Notes under the pieces: generated by a model
The model's database searches: none
What the model saw: the letters and a program-made list of their open reading frames with translations, nothing else
What the model was told of the DNA's origin: nothing
Assembly (NCBI RefSeq): GCF_005871165.1
Contig: NZ_SWKP01000008.1
Location: forward strand, 301,638-365,637
Reading direction: 5' to 3'
Source of the DNA: Maricaulis alexandrii
GTDB taxonomy: Bacteria; Pseudomonadota; Alphaproteobacteria; Caulobacterales; Maricaulaceae
DNA length: 64,000 nucleotides
Made by a program: the position numbers and the translations under genes
Shown here: positions 1 through 9,498 of the stretch, piece after piece
How positions within the stretch are numbered: position 1 is the first letter of the stretch
How the letters are laid out: every line of letters starts with the position of its first letter

Positions 1-253
1 GCGCGATCTCCACGTGTTCGAACAGGCCGGCCTTCTGATAGGGATCGCTCGCCAGCCAGACATCCAGCTCCGCCCGGTCCTCGGCTTCCACGACCAGAAG
101 CGAGCCCGCCATCTCCCCGGCCTCATTAAGCCAGGGTCCGGCAGCTTTCACACGCTCCCCGTCTCCGGTCAGCCAGGCGAAATGGTCCGCACGATTGGCC
201 AGGCGCACATCCAGCGCCCCCGCCTTGTCGCGGGCATGAACAATGAACAGCAT
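1..253 (-). CDS. YciI-like protein (partial, runs off window start)
   Basis: The visible 84 codons begin [10 protein letters not shown] and read as a YciI/DGPF-type alpha-beta fold protein, with the family-like pattern of an N-terminal strand, the acidic 'RANRADHFAWL' helix region and the 'ASDPYQKAGLFEHVEI' stretch near the end. The C-terminus lies outside the window. Its ATG shares one base with the gpsA stop (TGATG), so it is almost certainly translated from the tsaD-gpsA message. YciI-like proteins are small, often dimeric, and mostly without an assigned reaction; I can assign no substrate. Co-transcription with gpsA is common in alphaproteobacteria. Confidence 0.8.
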   Translation of the reverse strand, partial: MLFIVHARDKAGALDVRLANRADHFAWLTGDGERVKAAGPWLNEAGEMAGSLLVVEAEDRAELDVWLASDPYQKAGLFEHVEIA

Positions 254-1254
254 CACAGGGCCTCGAGCGTGAAGGGTCGGGCCAGCAGGGATTCAATCGC
301 TGCCTCGACACTGATCCGGCCGGCCAAGATATCGTCCACGGCCTGACAGATCGGCATGTCGACACCGTGGCGCTTGGCCAGCGCCACCACGGCCGGCGCG
401 CTCGCCACGCCTTCGGTGACCGCCTTCCGGCTGGCGAGAATATCGTCCAGCGAGACCCCGCGCCCCAGCGCCAGTCCGCAGGACATGTTGCGCGATTGCG
501 GGGAGGAACAGGTCAGGACCAGATCGCCCAGCCCGCACAAGCCAGCCAGCGTCTCGCGCTTGCCGCCCAGCGCCACGGCCAGGCGCGTCATCTCGGCGAA
601 ACCGCGCGAGATCAGCGCGGCATGGGCCGATTTGCCCAACTCGCGCCCTTCGGAAATCCCGCAGGCAATCGCCAGCACATTCTTCACGGCACCGCCGACT
701 TCCGCGCCGACCAGATCCGTCGCCAGATAGGGCCGGAAGCGGCTCGTCCCCAGTGCTTCGATCAGGGCATTGCCGACCGCCTCATTCGTGCAGGCCAGGG
801 TCACGGCCGTCGGCAGGCCCTTGGCCGTATCAATCGCGAAACTGGGGCCGGACAGGACCGCCGGCAGGGCCCGCGGAATCGTCTCGTGCAGCACATCCGT
901 CATCAGGCTCAGCGAGGATTGCTCGATCCCCTTAGCACACAGCACGATCGGCACCCCATCACGCGCATAGGGCAGGAAGCCTTCCAGAACCCGCCGCAAA
1001 TGCTGCGCCGGCGCGACTGCCAGGATCGCGTCGCAGGCGTCCAGGTCAGAGATCGCCGTGACGGCTTCCACCGCGTCCGACAGAGCCACGTCGGGCAAAT
1101 AGACCGTGTTTTCGTGCTTGGTGTTGATCGCGTCGGCCACGTCCTGTTCGAAGGACCAGAGACTGACATTGCGGCCGGCCAGGGCCGCGGTCTGGGCCAG
1201 GGCCGTGCCCCAGGCTCCGGCGCCGATGACGCCAATATGCTGGTAATCCGTCAC
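253..1254 (-). CDS. gpsA: Glycerol-3-phosphate dehydrogenase [NAD(P)+]
   Basis: This cytosolic enzyme reduces dihydroxyacetone phosphate to sn-glycerol-3-phosphate, the backbone precursor of phospholipids. At 333 aa it is the usual family length. The N-terminal Rossmann motif GAGAWG sits at residues 11-16 and the catalytic-lysine region [18 protein letters not shown] is in the middle of the protein, followed by the helical C-terminal domain ([13 protein letters not shown]). The start overlaps the tsaD stop by 4 bp (ATGA) and the stop overlaps the YciI-like start, so all three are read as one operon. Identification is secure. Confidence 0.97.
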   Translation of the reverse strand: MTDYQHIGVIGAGAWGTALAQTAALAGRNVSLWSFEQDVADAINTKHENTVYLPDVALSDAVEAVTAISDLDACDAILAVAPAQHLRRVLEGFLPYARDGVPIVLCAKGIEQSSLSLMTDVLHETIPRALPAVLSGPSFAIDTAKGLPTAVTLACTNEAVGNALIEALGTSRFRPYLATDLVGAEVGGAVKNVLAIACGISEGRELGKSAHAALISRGFAEMTRLAVALGGKRETLAGLCGLGDLVLTCSSPQSRNMSCGLALGRGVSLDDILASRKAVTEGVASAPAVVALAKRHGVDMPICQAVDDILAGRISVEAAIESLLARPFTLEAL

Positions 1255-2384
1255 GCCTTGGGTCCTTTCCGTCCGGAGCCGATTGCCGGGTCGAGCTTGG
1301 CCGAAACCGCGTCCAAAGGCCAGCGCGCCCGTGCCGGTGCATCCAGCTCATCCGTCTGGCCGCGCACCAGTTTTTCCAGTCCGGCCAAGGCAATCATGGC
1401 GGCATTGTCGGTGCACCATTTCATCGGCGGAGCAATCAGGCTGAAGCCGGCATGCCCGGCCGCCTCTTCCAGCGCGGCTCGGACGGTCCGGTTGGCCGCC
1501 ACACCGCCGGCCACGACCAGGGGCCGGGGCTGGGCAATATCGGGATAGTCTTCCGCAAACCGGTCCATGGCGCGCTTTGTCCGGCTGGCCAGGGCACGGG
1601 CGATCGCCGCCTGGACCGAGGCGGCCAGATCGGCCCTGTCCTGTTCCGTCGGCGTCTCCAGCCCGTCCCAGATCTGCCGCGCTGCGGTCTTCAATCCGGC
1701 AAAGGAGAAGTCACAGCCCGGCTTGCCCTTGAGCGGGACCGGCAGATCGAACCGGGTCGCATCACCCTCTTGCGCACAGCGCTCCAGTGCCGGGCCGCCC
1801 GGAAAGCCGAGCCCCAGCACCTTGGCCGTCTTGTCGAAGGCCTCACCGGCCGCATCATCCAGCGTCGAGCCCAGGCGGCGATACCGGCCGACCGCCTCGG
1901 CGATCAGCAATTGGGTATGTCCCCCGGACACCAGAAGCAGGAGATAGGGAAAATCCAGCGGCTCGCTGAGGCGCGGGGACAGGGCATGACCTTCCAGGTG
2001 GTTGACCGCGATCAGCGGCTTGCCCGAGCCCAGCGCCAGCCCCTTGGCCGTCATCAGGGCCGCCATCACGCCGCCGATCAGGCCGGGACCTGATGTCGCA
2101 GCAATCCCGTCCAGATCGGCCAGGGACAGACCGGCCTCGTTCAGGGCAGCTGCCGCCAAACCGTCCATCGCTTCGGCATGGGCGCGCGCCGCAATCTCAG
2201 GCACCACGCCGCCGAAGGGCGCATGCGCCTCGGTCTGGCCGAGCACGAGATCGGCCAGGACCTCAATCCGGCCGTCGGCCTGGCGGCGCAGAATGGCCGC
2301 CGCACTCTCATCACAGCTGGATTCCAGTCCCAGCACGATGAGTCCGTCGGCTTGCGTAGAGGAGGAAGGGGGGGCTAAGTCCAT
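1251..2384 (-). CDS. tsaD: tRNA N6-adenosine threonylcarbamoyltransferase TsaD
   Basis: TsaD (formerly Gcp/YgjD) transfers the threonylcarbamoyl group from TC-AMP to A37 of ANN-decoding tRNAs, working with TsaB and TsaE in the cytosol. The 377-aa protein shows the ASKHA-fold start [13 protein letters not shown], the metal-binding pair H129 and H133 in NHLEGH, and the nucleotide-binding LVSGGHT motif near residue 152. The C-terminal [10 protein letters not shown] segment is also typical. It is divergent from hemC with only 36 bp between the starts, so the two promoters must be compact or overlap coding sequence. It heads the tsaD-gpsA-yciI operon. Confidence 0.97.
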   Translation of the reverse strand: MDLAPPSSSTQADGLIVLGLESSCDESAAAILRRQADGRIEVLADLVLGQTEAHAPFGGVVPEIAARAHAEAMDGLAAAALNEAGLSLADLDGIAATSGPGLIGGVMAALMTAKGLALGSGKPLIAVNHLEGHALSPRLSEPLDFPYLLLLVSGGHTQLLIAEAVGRYRRLGSTLDDAAGEAFDKTAKVLGLGFPGGPALERCAQEGDATRFDLPVPLKGKPGCDFSFAGLKTAARQIWDGLETPTEQDRADLAASVQAAIARALASRTKRAMDRFAEDYPDIAQPRPLVVAGGVAANRTVRAALEEAAGHAGFSLIAPPMKWCTDNAAMIALAGLEKLVRGQTDELDAPARARWPLDAVSAKLDPAIGSGRKGPKA

Positions 2385-2420
2385 GGCAGACCGATAGCCC
2401 CTCGACCAGGATCCTGCAAC

Positions 2421-3386
2421 GTGAAGCCGCCGTCCTCACCCCAGCCGATCGCCACGCGCCGCTCCCCCCTCGCCCTCTGGCAGGCCCGCGAGGTCCAGGC
2501 CCGGCTGGCCCGCGCCTGCGGGCTGGAAGGCGATGACGCCGATGCCGCCTTTCCGATCCTCGGCCTCGTCTCCACCGGCGACAAGATCCAGGACCGCACC
2601 CTTCTGGAGGCCGGAGGCAAGGGCCTGTTCACCAAGGAAATCGACGAGGCCCAGCTCTCCGGCGAGGCAGTCTATGCCGTTCATTCCATGAAGGATGTGC
2701 CGACCGAACTGCCCGACGGGCTGATACTGGGCGCCATTCTGGAGCGCGAGGATCCGCGCGACATGCTGCTCGCCCGGGGTGGCGAGACCCGGCTGGCAGA
2801 CCTGCCGGAAGGCGTGGTGGTCGGCACGGCCAGTCTGCGCCGCCAGGCCCAGCTGCTGCACGCCCGCCCGGACATCACGGTGGTGCCCTTGCGCGGCAAT
2901 GTCGCCACGCGCCTGGGCAAGCTGGAGAGTGGTGAGGTCTATGCGACCTTCCTGGCCCGCGCCGGGCTGAAGCGCCTGCAACGCCCGGAAGCGGAGCGCG
3001 AGCCGCTGCCTTTCTCCGACATGCTGCCCGCCGTCGCCCAAGGGGCGATCGGTGTGGCCGCCCGCATTGATGACAGCGATGCCCGCACCCGTCTGACGGC
3101 TCTTGAGCACGTCCCGACCCGTATCGCGATCACGGCGGAACGGGCCTTCCTGAAAGCGCTGGACGGCTCTTGCCGGACGCCGATCGCGGCCCATCTTAAT
3201 AATGAATCAATGGATTTCACGGGCGAAGTCCTGACACCTGACGGTGTACAAAGATGGCAAAAAAGCCTGAGAATTGATCTGGCAACCACGACGCTCGAAC
3301 AGGCGTTCGAGAGCGGCCAGCAATTGGGTCAGGCCATCCGGGACGATGCCGGAGACCGGCTCGAACAGGTTTTGGGAGTGGCATGA
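2421..3386 (+). CDS. hemC: Hydroxymethylbilane synthase (porphobilinogen deaminase)
   Basis: HemC polymerises four porphobilinogens into hydroxymethylbilane in the tetrapyrrole pathway. The 321-aa sequence has the family start ([12 protein letters not shown]), the catalytic aspartate in HSMKDVP (D92), the substrate-binding arginine stretch [11 protein letters not shown], and the dipyrromethane-cofactor cysteine C251 in [10 protein letters not shown]. The gene overlaps hemD by 4 bp and is the first gene of a haem operon that continues through the mitofilin-like gene and hemY. The last part of the gene is slightly less GC-rich than its surroundings, but the reading frame is intact. Confidence 0.97.
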   Translation: MKPPSSPQPIATRRSPLALWQAREVQARLARACGLEGDDADAAFPILGLVSTGDKIQDRTLLEAGGKGLFTKEIDEAQLSGEAVYAVHSMKDVPTELPDGLILGAILEREDPRDMLLARGGETRLADLPEGVVVGTASLRRQAQLLHARPDITVVPLRGNVATRLGKLESGEVYATFLARAGLKRLQRPEAEREPLPFSDMLPAVAQGAIGVAARIDDSDARTRLTALEHVPTRIAITAERAFLKALDGSCRTPIAAHLNNESMDFTGEVLTPDGVQRWQKSLRIDLATTTLEQAFESGQQLGQAIRDDAGDRLEQVLGVA

Positions 3387-4120
3387 CGGTATTGGTGACC
3401 CGCGGTTGGCCTGGCGCCGAGCGAACTGCAGCAGGACTGCGGGACATGGGCATTGATCCCATCATTTCACCTGTCCTGGACATCAATTTCCGCGCCCGCA
3501 TCGATGCCGACCTCACCGACGTCCAGGCCCTGATTTTCACCAGCGCCAATGGTGTGCGTGCCTGGGGGCCCCGACGCGATGAGCGCGACCTCACCGTGTT
3601 TGCCGTCGGCGACAACACCGCTGAAGCGGCGCGCAAGATCGGCTTCAAGAAAGTCCATTCCGCCAACGGCAATAGCGATGATCTGGCCACCCTGATCAAA
3701 CGCAAGACCCGGCCTGAGAAGGGCGAGTTGCTGCATATCCGGGGCATTCATGTCGCCGGCGACCTGGCCGGGGCCCTGCGCCCGGACGGGTTCAAACTGC
3801 GCGATGCCATCGGCTATGGCGCCATTCCGGTCGACACGCTGAGCGAAGAGGCGATTGCCGCCATCGTGTCCGGTTCGCCGCTCTCCGTGCTGATCCATTC
3901 GCCCCGCGCCGCCAAGACCTTTCTCGACCTGCTCAAGAAGTTCGGCCTGCACCACTGGCTGGGCTCCGTCAGCGTGTACGGAATCTCCGAGAAAAGCCTG
4001 GAACCGCTCAAGGGCGCGGGCTTTGGCGCCCTCATTCCCGCCGCCGCTCCGACGGAAGCAGCGATGCTGGCACTGCTCGATGAAAGTTCGGAACTGGCGC
4101 AGGCTTCCAACGCGTCCTAA
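3383..4120 (+). CDS. hemD: Uroporphyrinogen-III synthase
   Basis: HemD cyclises hydroxymethylbilane with inversion of ring D to give uroporphyrinogen III. The 245-aa protein has the low-conservation HemD pattern: [16 protein letters not shown] at the N-terminus, LIFTSANGVRAW near residue 50, FAVGDNTAEAARKIGF, and SVYGISEKSLEPLKGAGF near the C-terminus. The ATGA overlap with hemC and its position directly after that gene support the call. The sequence family is divergent, so context carries part of the evidence. Confidence 0.93.
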   Translation: MTVLVTRGWPGAERTAAGLRDMGIDPIISPVLDINFRARIDADLTDVQALIFTSANGVRAWGPRRDERDLTVFAVGDNTAEAARKIGFKKVHSANGNSDDLATLIKRKTRPEKGELLHIRGIHVAGDLAGALRPDGFKLRDAIGYGAIPVDTLSEEAIAAIVSGSPLSVLIHSPRAAKTFLDLLKKFGLHHWLGSVSVYGISEKSLEPLKGAGFGALIPAAAPTEAAMLALLDESSELAQASNAS

Positions 4121-4153
4121 GCTGGACGAAATTTGCGCGAATCATGGGCCAAA

Positions 4154-5470
4154 ATGGCTGACCCGAACGACACTCTCGACCCCGAACCTGTCGATGCCGA
4201 GTTCGAGCCGGCAGGCGACACGCCCCCCGCAGACAAGGCGTCGCGGCGCGGGCCCGGCTGGACCTCGCTGATCCTGGTTTTCCTGCTCTCCACGGCTGCC
4301 GGTGGCGCGCTGGGCTATGCCGGTCAGGCCTGGCTGGATAACACCACCAATCCGGTCGACACCGGCGCCGATGCGCGCGCCGCCCTGTCCGGTGATCTGG
4401 AGGCGCTGACGGCCCGTCTGGCGGCTCTGGAAAATGCCGATCCGGTGTCCCCGGTCGACGACACGGCCCGGGCCTCGATCGAGACTCTCCTCACACGGCT
4501 TGACGCGCTGGAGAACCGTCCGGTCCCCGCTGCGAATGGCGCGCCTGTCGACCTCACCGCCATCGAGGCCCGCCTCGCCGCCCTGGAAAACGCCCCGGCC
4601 ACCGACGCAGAGCCCTTCGATCTGACCGCAATGGAATCCCGCCTGTCCGCCCTCGAGACTGGCGCTGACGACACCCGTGACCTCGCCAGCCAGGCGCTGG
4701 ACACGGCCCGGACCGCCTCGCAATCCGGCGTCGATCCGCAAATCCTGCAAAACCTCACCCAGCGCATCGCCGACCTGGAAGCCGCCGGGGACCAGAATGC
4801 GATCGCCTTTGACGATCCGGCGCCCCGGATCGCCGAACTCCAGGCCGAGTTGGACCGCCTGACAACCGAACTCGCCGAGACGCGGAGCCTGGCGGAAACC
4901 GCCCAGTCGCGCGCCTCCGATGCCGCCGCCTCGGCCCAATCCGCCGCTGACCGGCCCGATACCGGCAACGCCGACCGCCAGCTCGCCGCCCGCGCCCTGG
5001 CGCTGACCGCCCTGCGCGAAATGGCCCAGACCGGGGACAGTTTCGAAGCCGAGCGCGCCGCCCTCGCCCGCCTCTGGCGCGACAATGCCGATCTGGCCGC
5101 CCTGGCCAGCGTCGCCCGCGCCGGCGTGCCGACGCGCGACCAGCTGGAAGCGAGCTATCCCGGCGAGACCATCCGCGAAGCCGCGGGACCGGGCCGTGTC
5201 TTTTTCGGCCTGATCGCCGTGCGCCAGACCGATGGCGAAAGCGACAGCAGTGGACCAATGGCGATCACCGCCCTGGCGGAAACCCGGCTGGCCGAAAACG
5301 ATCTGGACAGCGCCATCACCCTGACAGAACAACTCTCCGGCCCGGCCCTGGAGGCTGCCCGCGACTGGCTCATTGCCGCCCGCGCCCGCCAGGATGTCGA
5401 CCAACGCCTGCTCTCGCTGCGCCAGACACTTGCCGACGAGGCCGCCGCGCGGGGAGAAGATCCGTCATGA
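4154..5470 (+). CDS. Mitofilin/HemX-like inner-membrane protein
   Basis: This 438-aa protein has a short acidic cytoplasmic N-terminus, one transmembrane segment at about residues 38-60 (SLILVFLLSTAAGGALGYAG) and a long periplasmic region rich in Ala, Asp and Glu with coiled-coil character (repeated ARLAALENA-like units), ending in an alpha-helical domain. This is the layout of the alphaproteobacterial COG4223/mitofilin-family proteins that sit between hemD and hemY. An ATG at this start was chosen over an upstream in-frame TTG because it gives the typical short tail. It overlaps hemY by 4 bp. The role is not known precisely; homologues are linked to membrane organisation and to haem-enzyme membrane complexes. 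Confidence 0.85.
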   Translation: MADPNDTLDPEPVDAEFEPAGDTPPADKASRRGPGWTSLILVFLLSTAAGGALGYAGQAWLDNTTNPVDTGADARAALSGDLEALTARLAALENADPVSPVDDTARASIETLLTRLDALENRPVPAANGAPVDLTAIEARLAALENAPATDAEPFDLTAMESRLSALETGADDTRDLASQALDTARTASQSGVDPQILQNLTQRIADLEAAGDQNAIAFDDPAPRIAELQAELDRLTTELAETRSLAETAQSRASDAAASAQSAADRPDTGNADRQLAARALALTALREMAQTGDSFEAERAALARLWRDNADLAALASVARAGVPTRDQLEASYPGETIREAAGPGRVFFGLIAVRQTDGESDSSGPMAITALAETRLAENDLDSAITLTEQLSGPALEAARDWLIAARARQDVDQRLLSLRQTLADEAAARGEDPS

Positions 5471-6936
5471 TCCGCCTCATCCTTGCCGTCGTCTTTGCGC
5501 TCCTGACCGCCGCGCTGGGTGCCTTCCTCGCCCTCAATCCGGGCACGGCCGCCTTCGAATTCCTCGGCTGGCAGATGGAAATGCCTTTCGTGGTCGCCGC
5601 CGGCGGCACCATCCTGTTCGCCTTCCTCTTCCTCGTCCTGTGGTGGGGCATCTATCTGCTCTGGACCTCGCCGGACAAGGTGAAGTCCTTCTTCAAGCGC
5701 CGCCGCCGTGAACAGGGCTATGACGCGCTGGAACGCGCCCTGATCGCCTCGGCCGCCGGGGATGGCGAAGCCGCGGTCCGCCAGGCCGCCCGTGCTGATG
5801 CCCTGCTGGAACGCCCCGCCCTGTCCCGCCTGCTCGCCGCCCGCGCCGCCGAGGCGGCCGGCAATCTGGACGGCGCGGAGACGCATTACGAAGCCCTGCT
5901 GGAAGACCAGCGCACCCGCGTCGTCGCCCGCCGGGGTCTCGCCCAGCTGGCCCATGACCGGGGTGACCATTCCGCAACCCAGACCCATGCCGCCGACGCC
6001 TTCCAGCAGGCCAAGGGCGCCCGCTGGGCCTTTGAAGCCCTGTTCGACAGCCAGGTTGCACAGGGCCGCTGGGACGAAGCCGTCACCACGCTCAATGAAG
6101 GCGAGAAGCGCAAGCATGTCGGCCCGGATGTCGCCCGCCGCCGCCGCGCTGTCCTGCTCACCGCTGCCGCGCTGGAGTGCGAGCAGAGCGATGCCGAGAA
6201 GGCTCGCGAATGGGCGTCCAGTGCCCATCGCAATGCGCCGGGCTTTGCCCCGGCTGCGGCCCTCGCCGCCCGGCTTCTCGCTGATGGACGCCGCCACAAG
6301 CGCGCGGCCGAAGTGCTGGAGGCCGCCTGGGCGGCCAATCCACACCCGGCTCTGGCCCACGCCTATCGTGAACTGCGCAAGTCCGACAGCAAGGCCAAGC
6401 GCCTGGAACGCCTGCGCGGCTTGGCCAGCCTCAATCCGGGCCACCGGGAAAGCCAGCTGGTCCAGATCCAGGTCGCCCTGGAAGACAGCGATGCGCCGGC
6501 CGCCCGCGCCGCCCTCGATCCGCTGCTGAAGAATAATGACGCGCCGTCCTCGCGCCTGTGCGCCCTGGCCGCCCGCCTCGCCCGGCTGGAAGGCAAGGAT
6601 GAGGAGGCCCGCCGCTGGATGACCAAGGCCTCCCATGCCGCCACCGAGGCGGACTGGTCCGACATCGACCCGGATGGCCGGCTCTTCGCCTACACCGCGG
6701 ATGACTGGAAGCGCATGGTCTATGCCTATGGCGATGAGAACAAGCTGACGCATCCGCGCTATGAGCGCTTCGAGCGCTATGCCGAAGCGGTACCGGAAAC
6801 CGCCCTGCTGGAAGCCCCGCGCCCGAAGAAGGCCGCCGCCTCCCGCGCTGCCGCCAGCTTTGCCGAACCCGCCCCGCGCATGCCCGATGATCCCGGTGTG
6901 GGGGACGAGGATGACGAGGACGGCGCCACGGCATGA
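5467..6936 (+). CDS. hemY: HemY-N-domain TPR membrane protein
   Basis: The 489-aa protein begins with two transmembrane segments (residues about 2-22 and 40-62), followed by a charged loop and a long alpha-helical TPR-like region with repeated Ala-rich helices. This is the HemY_N plus TPR architecture found at the end of hemCD operons. It should sit in the inner membrane with the TPR part in the cytoplasm or periplasm. It is unrelated to the protoporphyrinogen oxidase also called HemY in Gram-positives. It ends in an acidic tail (DDPGVGDEDDEDG). Its exact function in haem synthesis is undefined. Confidence 0.9.
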   Translation: MIRLILAVVFALLTAALGAFLALNPGTAAFEFLGWQMEMPFVVAAGGTILFAFLFLVLWWGIYLLWTSPDKVKSFFKRRRREQGYDALERALIASAAGDGEAAVRQAARADALLERPALSRLLAARAAEAAGNLDGAETHYEALLEDQRTRVVARRGLAQLAHDRGDHSATQTHAADAFQQAKGARWAFEALFDSQVAQGRWDEAVTTLNEGEKRKHVGPDVARRRRAVLLTAAALECEQSDAEKAREWASSAHRNAPGFAPAAALAARLLADGRRHKRAAEVLEAAWAANPHPALAHAYRELRKSDSKAKRLERLRGLASLNPGHRESQLVQIQVALEDSDAPAARAALDPLLKNNDAPSSRLCALAARLARLEGKDEEARRWMTKASHAATEADWSDIDPDGRLFAYTADDWKRMVYAYGDENKLTHPRYERFERYAEAVPETALLEAPRPKKAAASRAAASFAEPAPRMPDDPGVGDEDDEDGATA

Positions 6937-7553
6937 CCACGCCCGTGACGCTGCTCGGCATTGTCGGAGGCTCGGCCTCCGGCAAGACCTGTCTGGCCGA
7001 AGAGATTGCCCGCCAGAATGCCCATGCCGGCACCTATGTCCTGTCCGAGGATGACTACTATGTCGATGCCGGCAATAGGCCCGGCTTCGATCCCAACCGG
7101 TTCAATTTCGACGAGCCGGCCGCCAAGGATCACGACCTGCTCCTGGCCCATCTGGAAGCGTTGAAAGCGGGACAGGCCGTGCAGGCCCCGCTCTATGATT
7201 TCACCACGCACTGCCGGCGGGACGAGACACAATGGCTGGAACCGGCCCCGCTCGTCGTCATTGAAGGCCTGCACCTGCTGGCCAGCACCGCCATTGCCCG
7301 CGTTCTGGACCTGTCCGTCTTTGTGGAGGCCGACCGGGATGTCCGCTTCCAGCGCCGCCTGGCCCGCGATGTGGCCGAGCGCGGACGTCAGCCGGACTTC
7401 GTGAAACACCAGTTCGAAACCCTGGTCGACCCGATGCATCGCACCCATATCGAGCCGCAGAAAACCCGCGCCGATCTGGTCATCGAGAATATGGGCGCAC
7501 CGGACTTCAAACAGCTCGCCGAGCCGGTTCTCGCACGCCTGAATGACCAGTGA
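6933..7553 (+). CDS. udk: Uridine kinase-like P-loop kinase
   Basis: The 206-aa protein carries a Walker A GGSASGKT at residues 12-19, the LSEDDYYVDAG substrate loop, the FNFDEPAAKD motif, YDFTTHCR and the LVVIEGLHLL Walker B region, all typical of the uridine kinase/phosphoribulokinase family. It would phosphorylate uridine and cytidine for pyrimidine salvage. It overlaps hemY by 4 bp and so is probably co-transcribed with the haem operon. Related P-loop kinases with other substrates cannot be excluded, so the symbol is given with moderate confidence. Confidence 0.82.
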   Translation: MTTPVTLLGIVGGSASGKTCLAEEIARQNAHAGTYVLSEDDYYVDAGNRPGFDPNRFNFDEPAAKDHDLLLAHLEALKAGQAVQAPLYDFTTHCRRDETQWLEPAPLVVIEGLHLLASTAIARVLDLSVFVEADRDVRFQRRLARDVAERGRQPDFVKHQFETLVDPMHRTHIEPQKTRADLVIENMGAPDFKQLAEPVLARLNDQ

Positions 7554-7652
7554 TTTTCCTGCTGCACCGGGGCTTGCCCCTCCCGCATTTCGCGGGTAGG
7601 TTCCGCCGCCTCTCGCCGGTGATTTTGCACAGGCGGGACGCCTGAATGGCAG

Positions 7653-7728
<76 letters not shown>

Positions 7729-7742
7729 CTCTTCCTCCATTG

Positions 7743-7823
7743 TTCCCGCTCCGCTCGACCCGCGCCTGTCGCCGATTTCGGCGTTGGGGTCGATGCTCAC
7801 CTGGAACGCGCTCAAGGCTGGGG
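7743..7823 (+). repeat. tRNA-linked repeat element, copy 1 (3' of tRNA-Thr)
   Basis: Beginning 14 nt after the tRNA-Thr CCA, this stretch aligns by hand with the sequence downstream of tRNA-Arg (58814-58893, minus strand). The first 20 nt (TTCCCGCTCCGCTCGACCCG) are identical and the full 81 columns are about 80% identical. A small hairpin CGCCG-ATTT-CGGCG at 7770-7783 is kept in the other copy by two wobble changes (TGCCG...CGGTG), which suggests that RNA structure matters. It could be a processed trailer, a terminator-like element or a mobile repeat. Confidence 0.7.
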
Positions 7824-7879
7824 CCAGCGAGATTTGTCAGACGCGTCCGCCAGCCCCACCTCGTTCTCGCTCCGCTCGG

Positions 7880-8059
7880 TCAAAGCGGGTCGGCGCTTGG
7901 CGCGTCGACCTCCGCTTCGCTGACACGCAGAGCGATGTCCGAAGCCGGTTCGGGCGCGGCCAGGGTGACCAGGCCGGTCAACCAGAAAGCCAGAATGATG
8001 AGGCCCGCCAGCATGGTGAGAAAATCGGGCAGGGTCGGGGCGCGATAGATGATCGGCAT
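7880..8059 (-). CDS. Small single-pass membrane protein
   Basis: A 59-aa protein starting MPIIYRAPTLPDFLTML with one strong hydrophobic segment (about residues 14-34, MLAGLIILAFWLTGLVTLAA) and a short acidic C-terminal tail. An AGGA ribosome-binding sequence lies about 10 nt before the chosen ATG. It follows the DUF1772 gene by 29 nt on the same strand, so it is probably the last gene of the TetR-linked operon. No family is recognised. Confidence 0.6.
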   Translation of the reverse strand: MPIIYRAPTLPDFLTMLAGLIILAFWLTGLVTLAAPEPASDIALRVSEAEVDAPSADPL

Positions 8060-8088
8060 GGTGAGACATCCTGTTTGGAGAGGGAGGG

Positions 8089-8577
8089 TCAGGCGGCCGA
8101 CAGCGCCGCCAGTATGAGGGCGAGGGCGGCCAGGGCGCAGGCCGCGGTGCGGACATGATTGAGCCGCGTCCACTGACGTGAATACGTGCCCCAGAAGGCC
8201 TGCCCGTCAGGCCGATCAACCGGCAGACGGTCGAGGCGGCGGTTCAGGGGAACATTGCCCAGAAGCGTGACGAAGAGGGCGCCGACGCCATAGACCAGAG
8301 CAGCCAGGACCACGAGCACCCGCTCCGCTCCGTCCAGCTTGGACAGGGAAAGCCAGGCCAGACCGGCCAGCCCCGGCACCAGCAGGAGGAAAACGATCAG
8401 GAAGACCGAGCGCAAGACGGTCCGGTTCAGGCTCTGCATTGACGCCATGCCTGCGACCGAACCGGCCTGGATGAAGCCCCGCATCAGAAAGTCGGAAAAG
8501 GCCAGGAAGACCCCCGCCATGACGGCACAGAGCAGGCCGGCAAGTCCCAGGATATGGGGAAGGATTGCGCTCAGCAT
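8089..8577 (-). CDS. DUF1772 (anthrone-oxygenase-like) membrane protein
   Basis: This 162-aa protein has four predicted transmembrane helices and the DUF1772 signature features: GVFLAFSDFLMRGF in the first part, LNRTVLRSVFLIVFLL in the second helix, GNVPLNRRLD between helices three and four, and WTRLNHVRTAACALA at the end. Its ATG follows directly on the stop of the upstream NAD(P)-binding gene (no gap), so the two are co-translated. Members are usually paired with small-molecule detoxification genes and are often under a TetR or LysR regulator. No reaction can be assigned here. Confidence 0.85.
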   Translation of the reverse strand: MLSAILPHILGLAGLLCAVMAGVFLAFSDFLMRGFIQAGSVAGMASMQSLNRTVLRSVFLIVFLLLVPGLAGLAWLSLSKLDGAERVLVVLAALVYGVGALFVTLLGNVPLNRRLDRLPVDRPDGQAFWGTYSRQWTRLNHVRTAACALAALALILAALSAA

Positions 8578-9438
8578 TCAGGCCTCCACGCGCGGGGCCC
8601 TGGACCAGACCTCCTGATCAGCGCTTTCACGGGCAAAGTCCCGGAAATCCTTCGGGGGCCGCCCGAGCGCCCGCTGCACGCCATCGGTCAGCTTCGCATT
8701 CCGACCGTCCAGGACCGTGGCGAACAGATAGTCCAGCAGTCCGGCCATCGGTTCCGGCACACCCTCATCGGCCAGGGCGTCCAGGAAGGCCTGCCGCGGC
8801 AGGTCGATATAGCTCACGCGCCGGCCCAAGACCGTCGACAATTCCTCTGCAATATCCGCAAAAGTCAAAAGCCGCGGGCCGGTCACTTCATAGACTTCAC
8901 CGGAATGTCCCGGCTCTGTCAGCGCAGCGACGGCGACATCCGCGATATCGTCGACATCAATGAAGGGTTCCGGCGTCTGGCCGGCCGGCAGGGCCAGCAC
9001 GCCCGCCTCGATCATGGGGTGGAAAGCCCCTTCGGAGAAATTCTGGTTGAACCAGCTGGCCCGCACGATCGTCCAGTCCAGTCCGCTGTGCTGGACGATG
9101 CGCTCGCACGCCTGGGCATCCGGCTCGCCCCGTCCGGAGAGAAGGACGATGCGGGCCACATCCATTGTGGCGGCCAGATCGACGAAGCGGCGGATATCGG
9201 ACCGGGCCTGGGGCAGGGCGAGATCCGGGGAGTAGGTCAGATAGACCTGGCTCACCCCGTCCAGGGCCTGGGCCCAGCCCTCCGGCCGGTTCCAATCAAA
9301 GGCGGGATGCGAAGAGCGGGACACGCCCCGCACACTGTGGCCGCGATCTGTCAGCCGGTCTGCCACACGGCGGCCGGTCTTGCCGGACGCGCCGACGATG
9401 AGGGTCAGACCGGTCTGGGCCGGATGGGTTCGGGTCAT
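8578..9438 (-). CDS. NmrA-like NAD(P)-binding protein (atypical SDR)
   Basis: The 286-aa protein has a Rossmann nucleotide-binding loop GASGKTG at residues 16-22 and the atypical-SDR C-terminal pattern (YEVTGPRLLTFADIAEELS), as in NmrA/QOR2-like NAD(P)H-binding proteins. The classical SDR Tyr-x3-Lys pair is not obvious, which fits a sensor or non-classical oxidoreductase. It is the first gene of a three-gene minus-strand operon and is divergent from a TetR regulator 97 bp away; the shared region contains two palindromes. Confidence 0.85.
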   Translation of the reverse strand: MTRTHPAQTGLTLIVGASGKTGRRVADRLTDRGHSVRGVSRSSHPAFDWNRPEGWAQALDGVSQVYLTYSPDLALPQARSDIRRFVDLAATMDVARIVLLSGRGEPDAQACERIVQHSGLDWTIVRASWFNQNFSEGAFHPMIEAGVLALPAGQTPEPFIDVDDIADVAVAALTEPGHSGEVYEVTGPRLLTFADIAEELSTVLGRRVSYIDLPRQAFLDALADEGVPEPMAGLLDYLFATVLDGRNAKLTDGVQRALGRPPKDFRDFARESADQEVWSRAPRVEA

Positions 9439-9467
9439 GATGAAGCCTCCTGATCAGCTTAACACGA

Positions 9468-9480
9468 TGTAAACTTTACA
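9468..9480. promoter_or_regulatory. Palindrome, possible TetR operator 1
   Basis: TGTAAA-C-TTTACA is a perfect odd-centred dyad between the divergent NAD(P)-binding operon (start 9438) and tetR. It is flanked by ACACG-like sequence resembling the neighbouring dyad. No experimental proof; the position is what suggests operator function. Confidence 0.5.
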
Positions 9481-9498
9481 CGGCGTCAATATGGCGGA

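Noticed and set aside
5155..6753. Long minus-strand frame opposite hemY
   Set aside because: Shadow frame caused by high GC; low-complexity Gly/Ala/Arg sequence with no fold, while hemY reads with TPR pattern.
7880..8173. Longer version of the 59-aa membrane protein
   Set aside because: The N-terminal extension overlaps the DUF1772 gene end and has no ribosome-binding site; the internal ATG has one.
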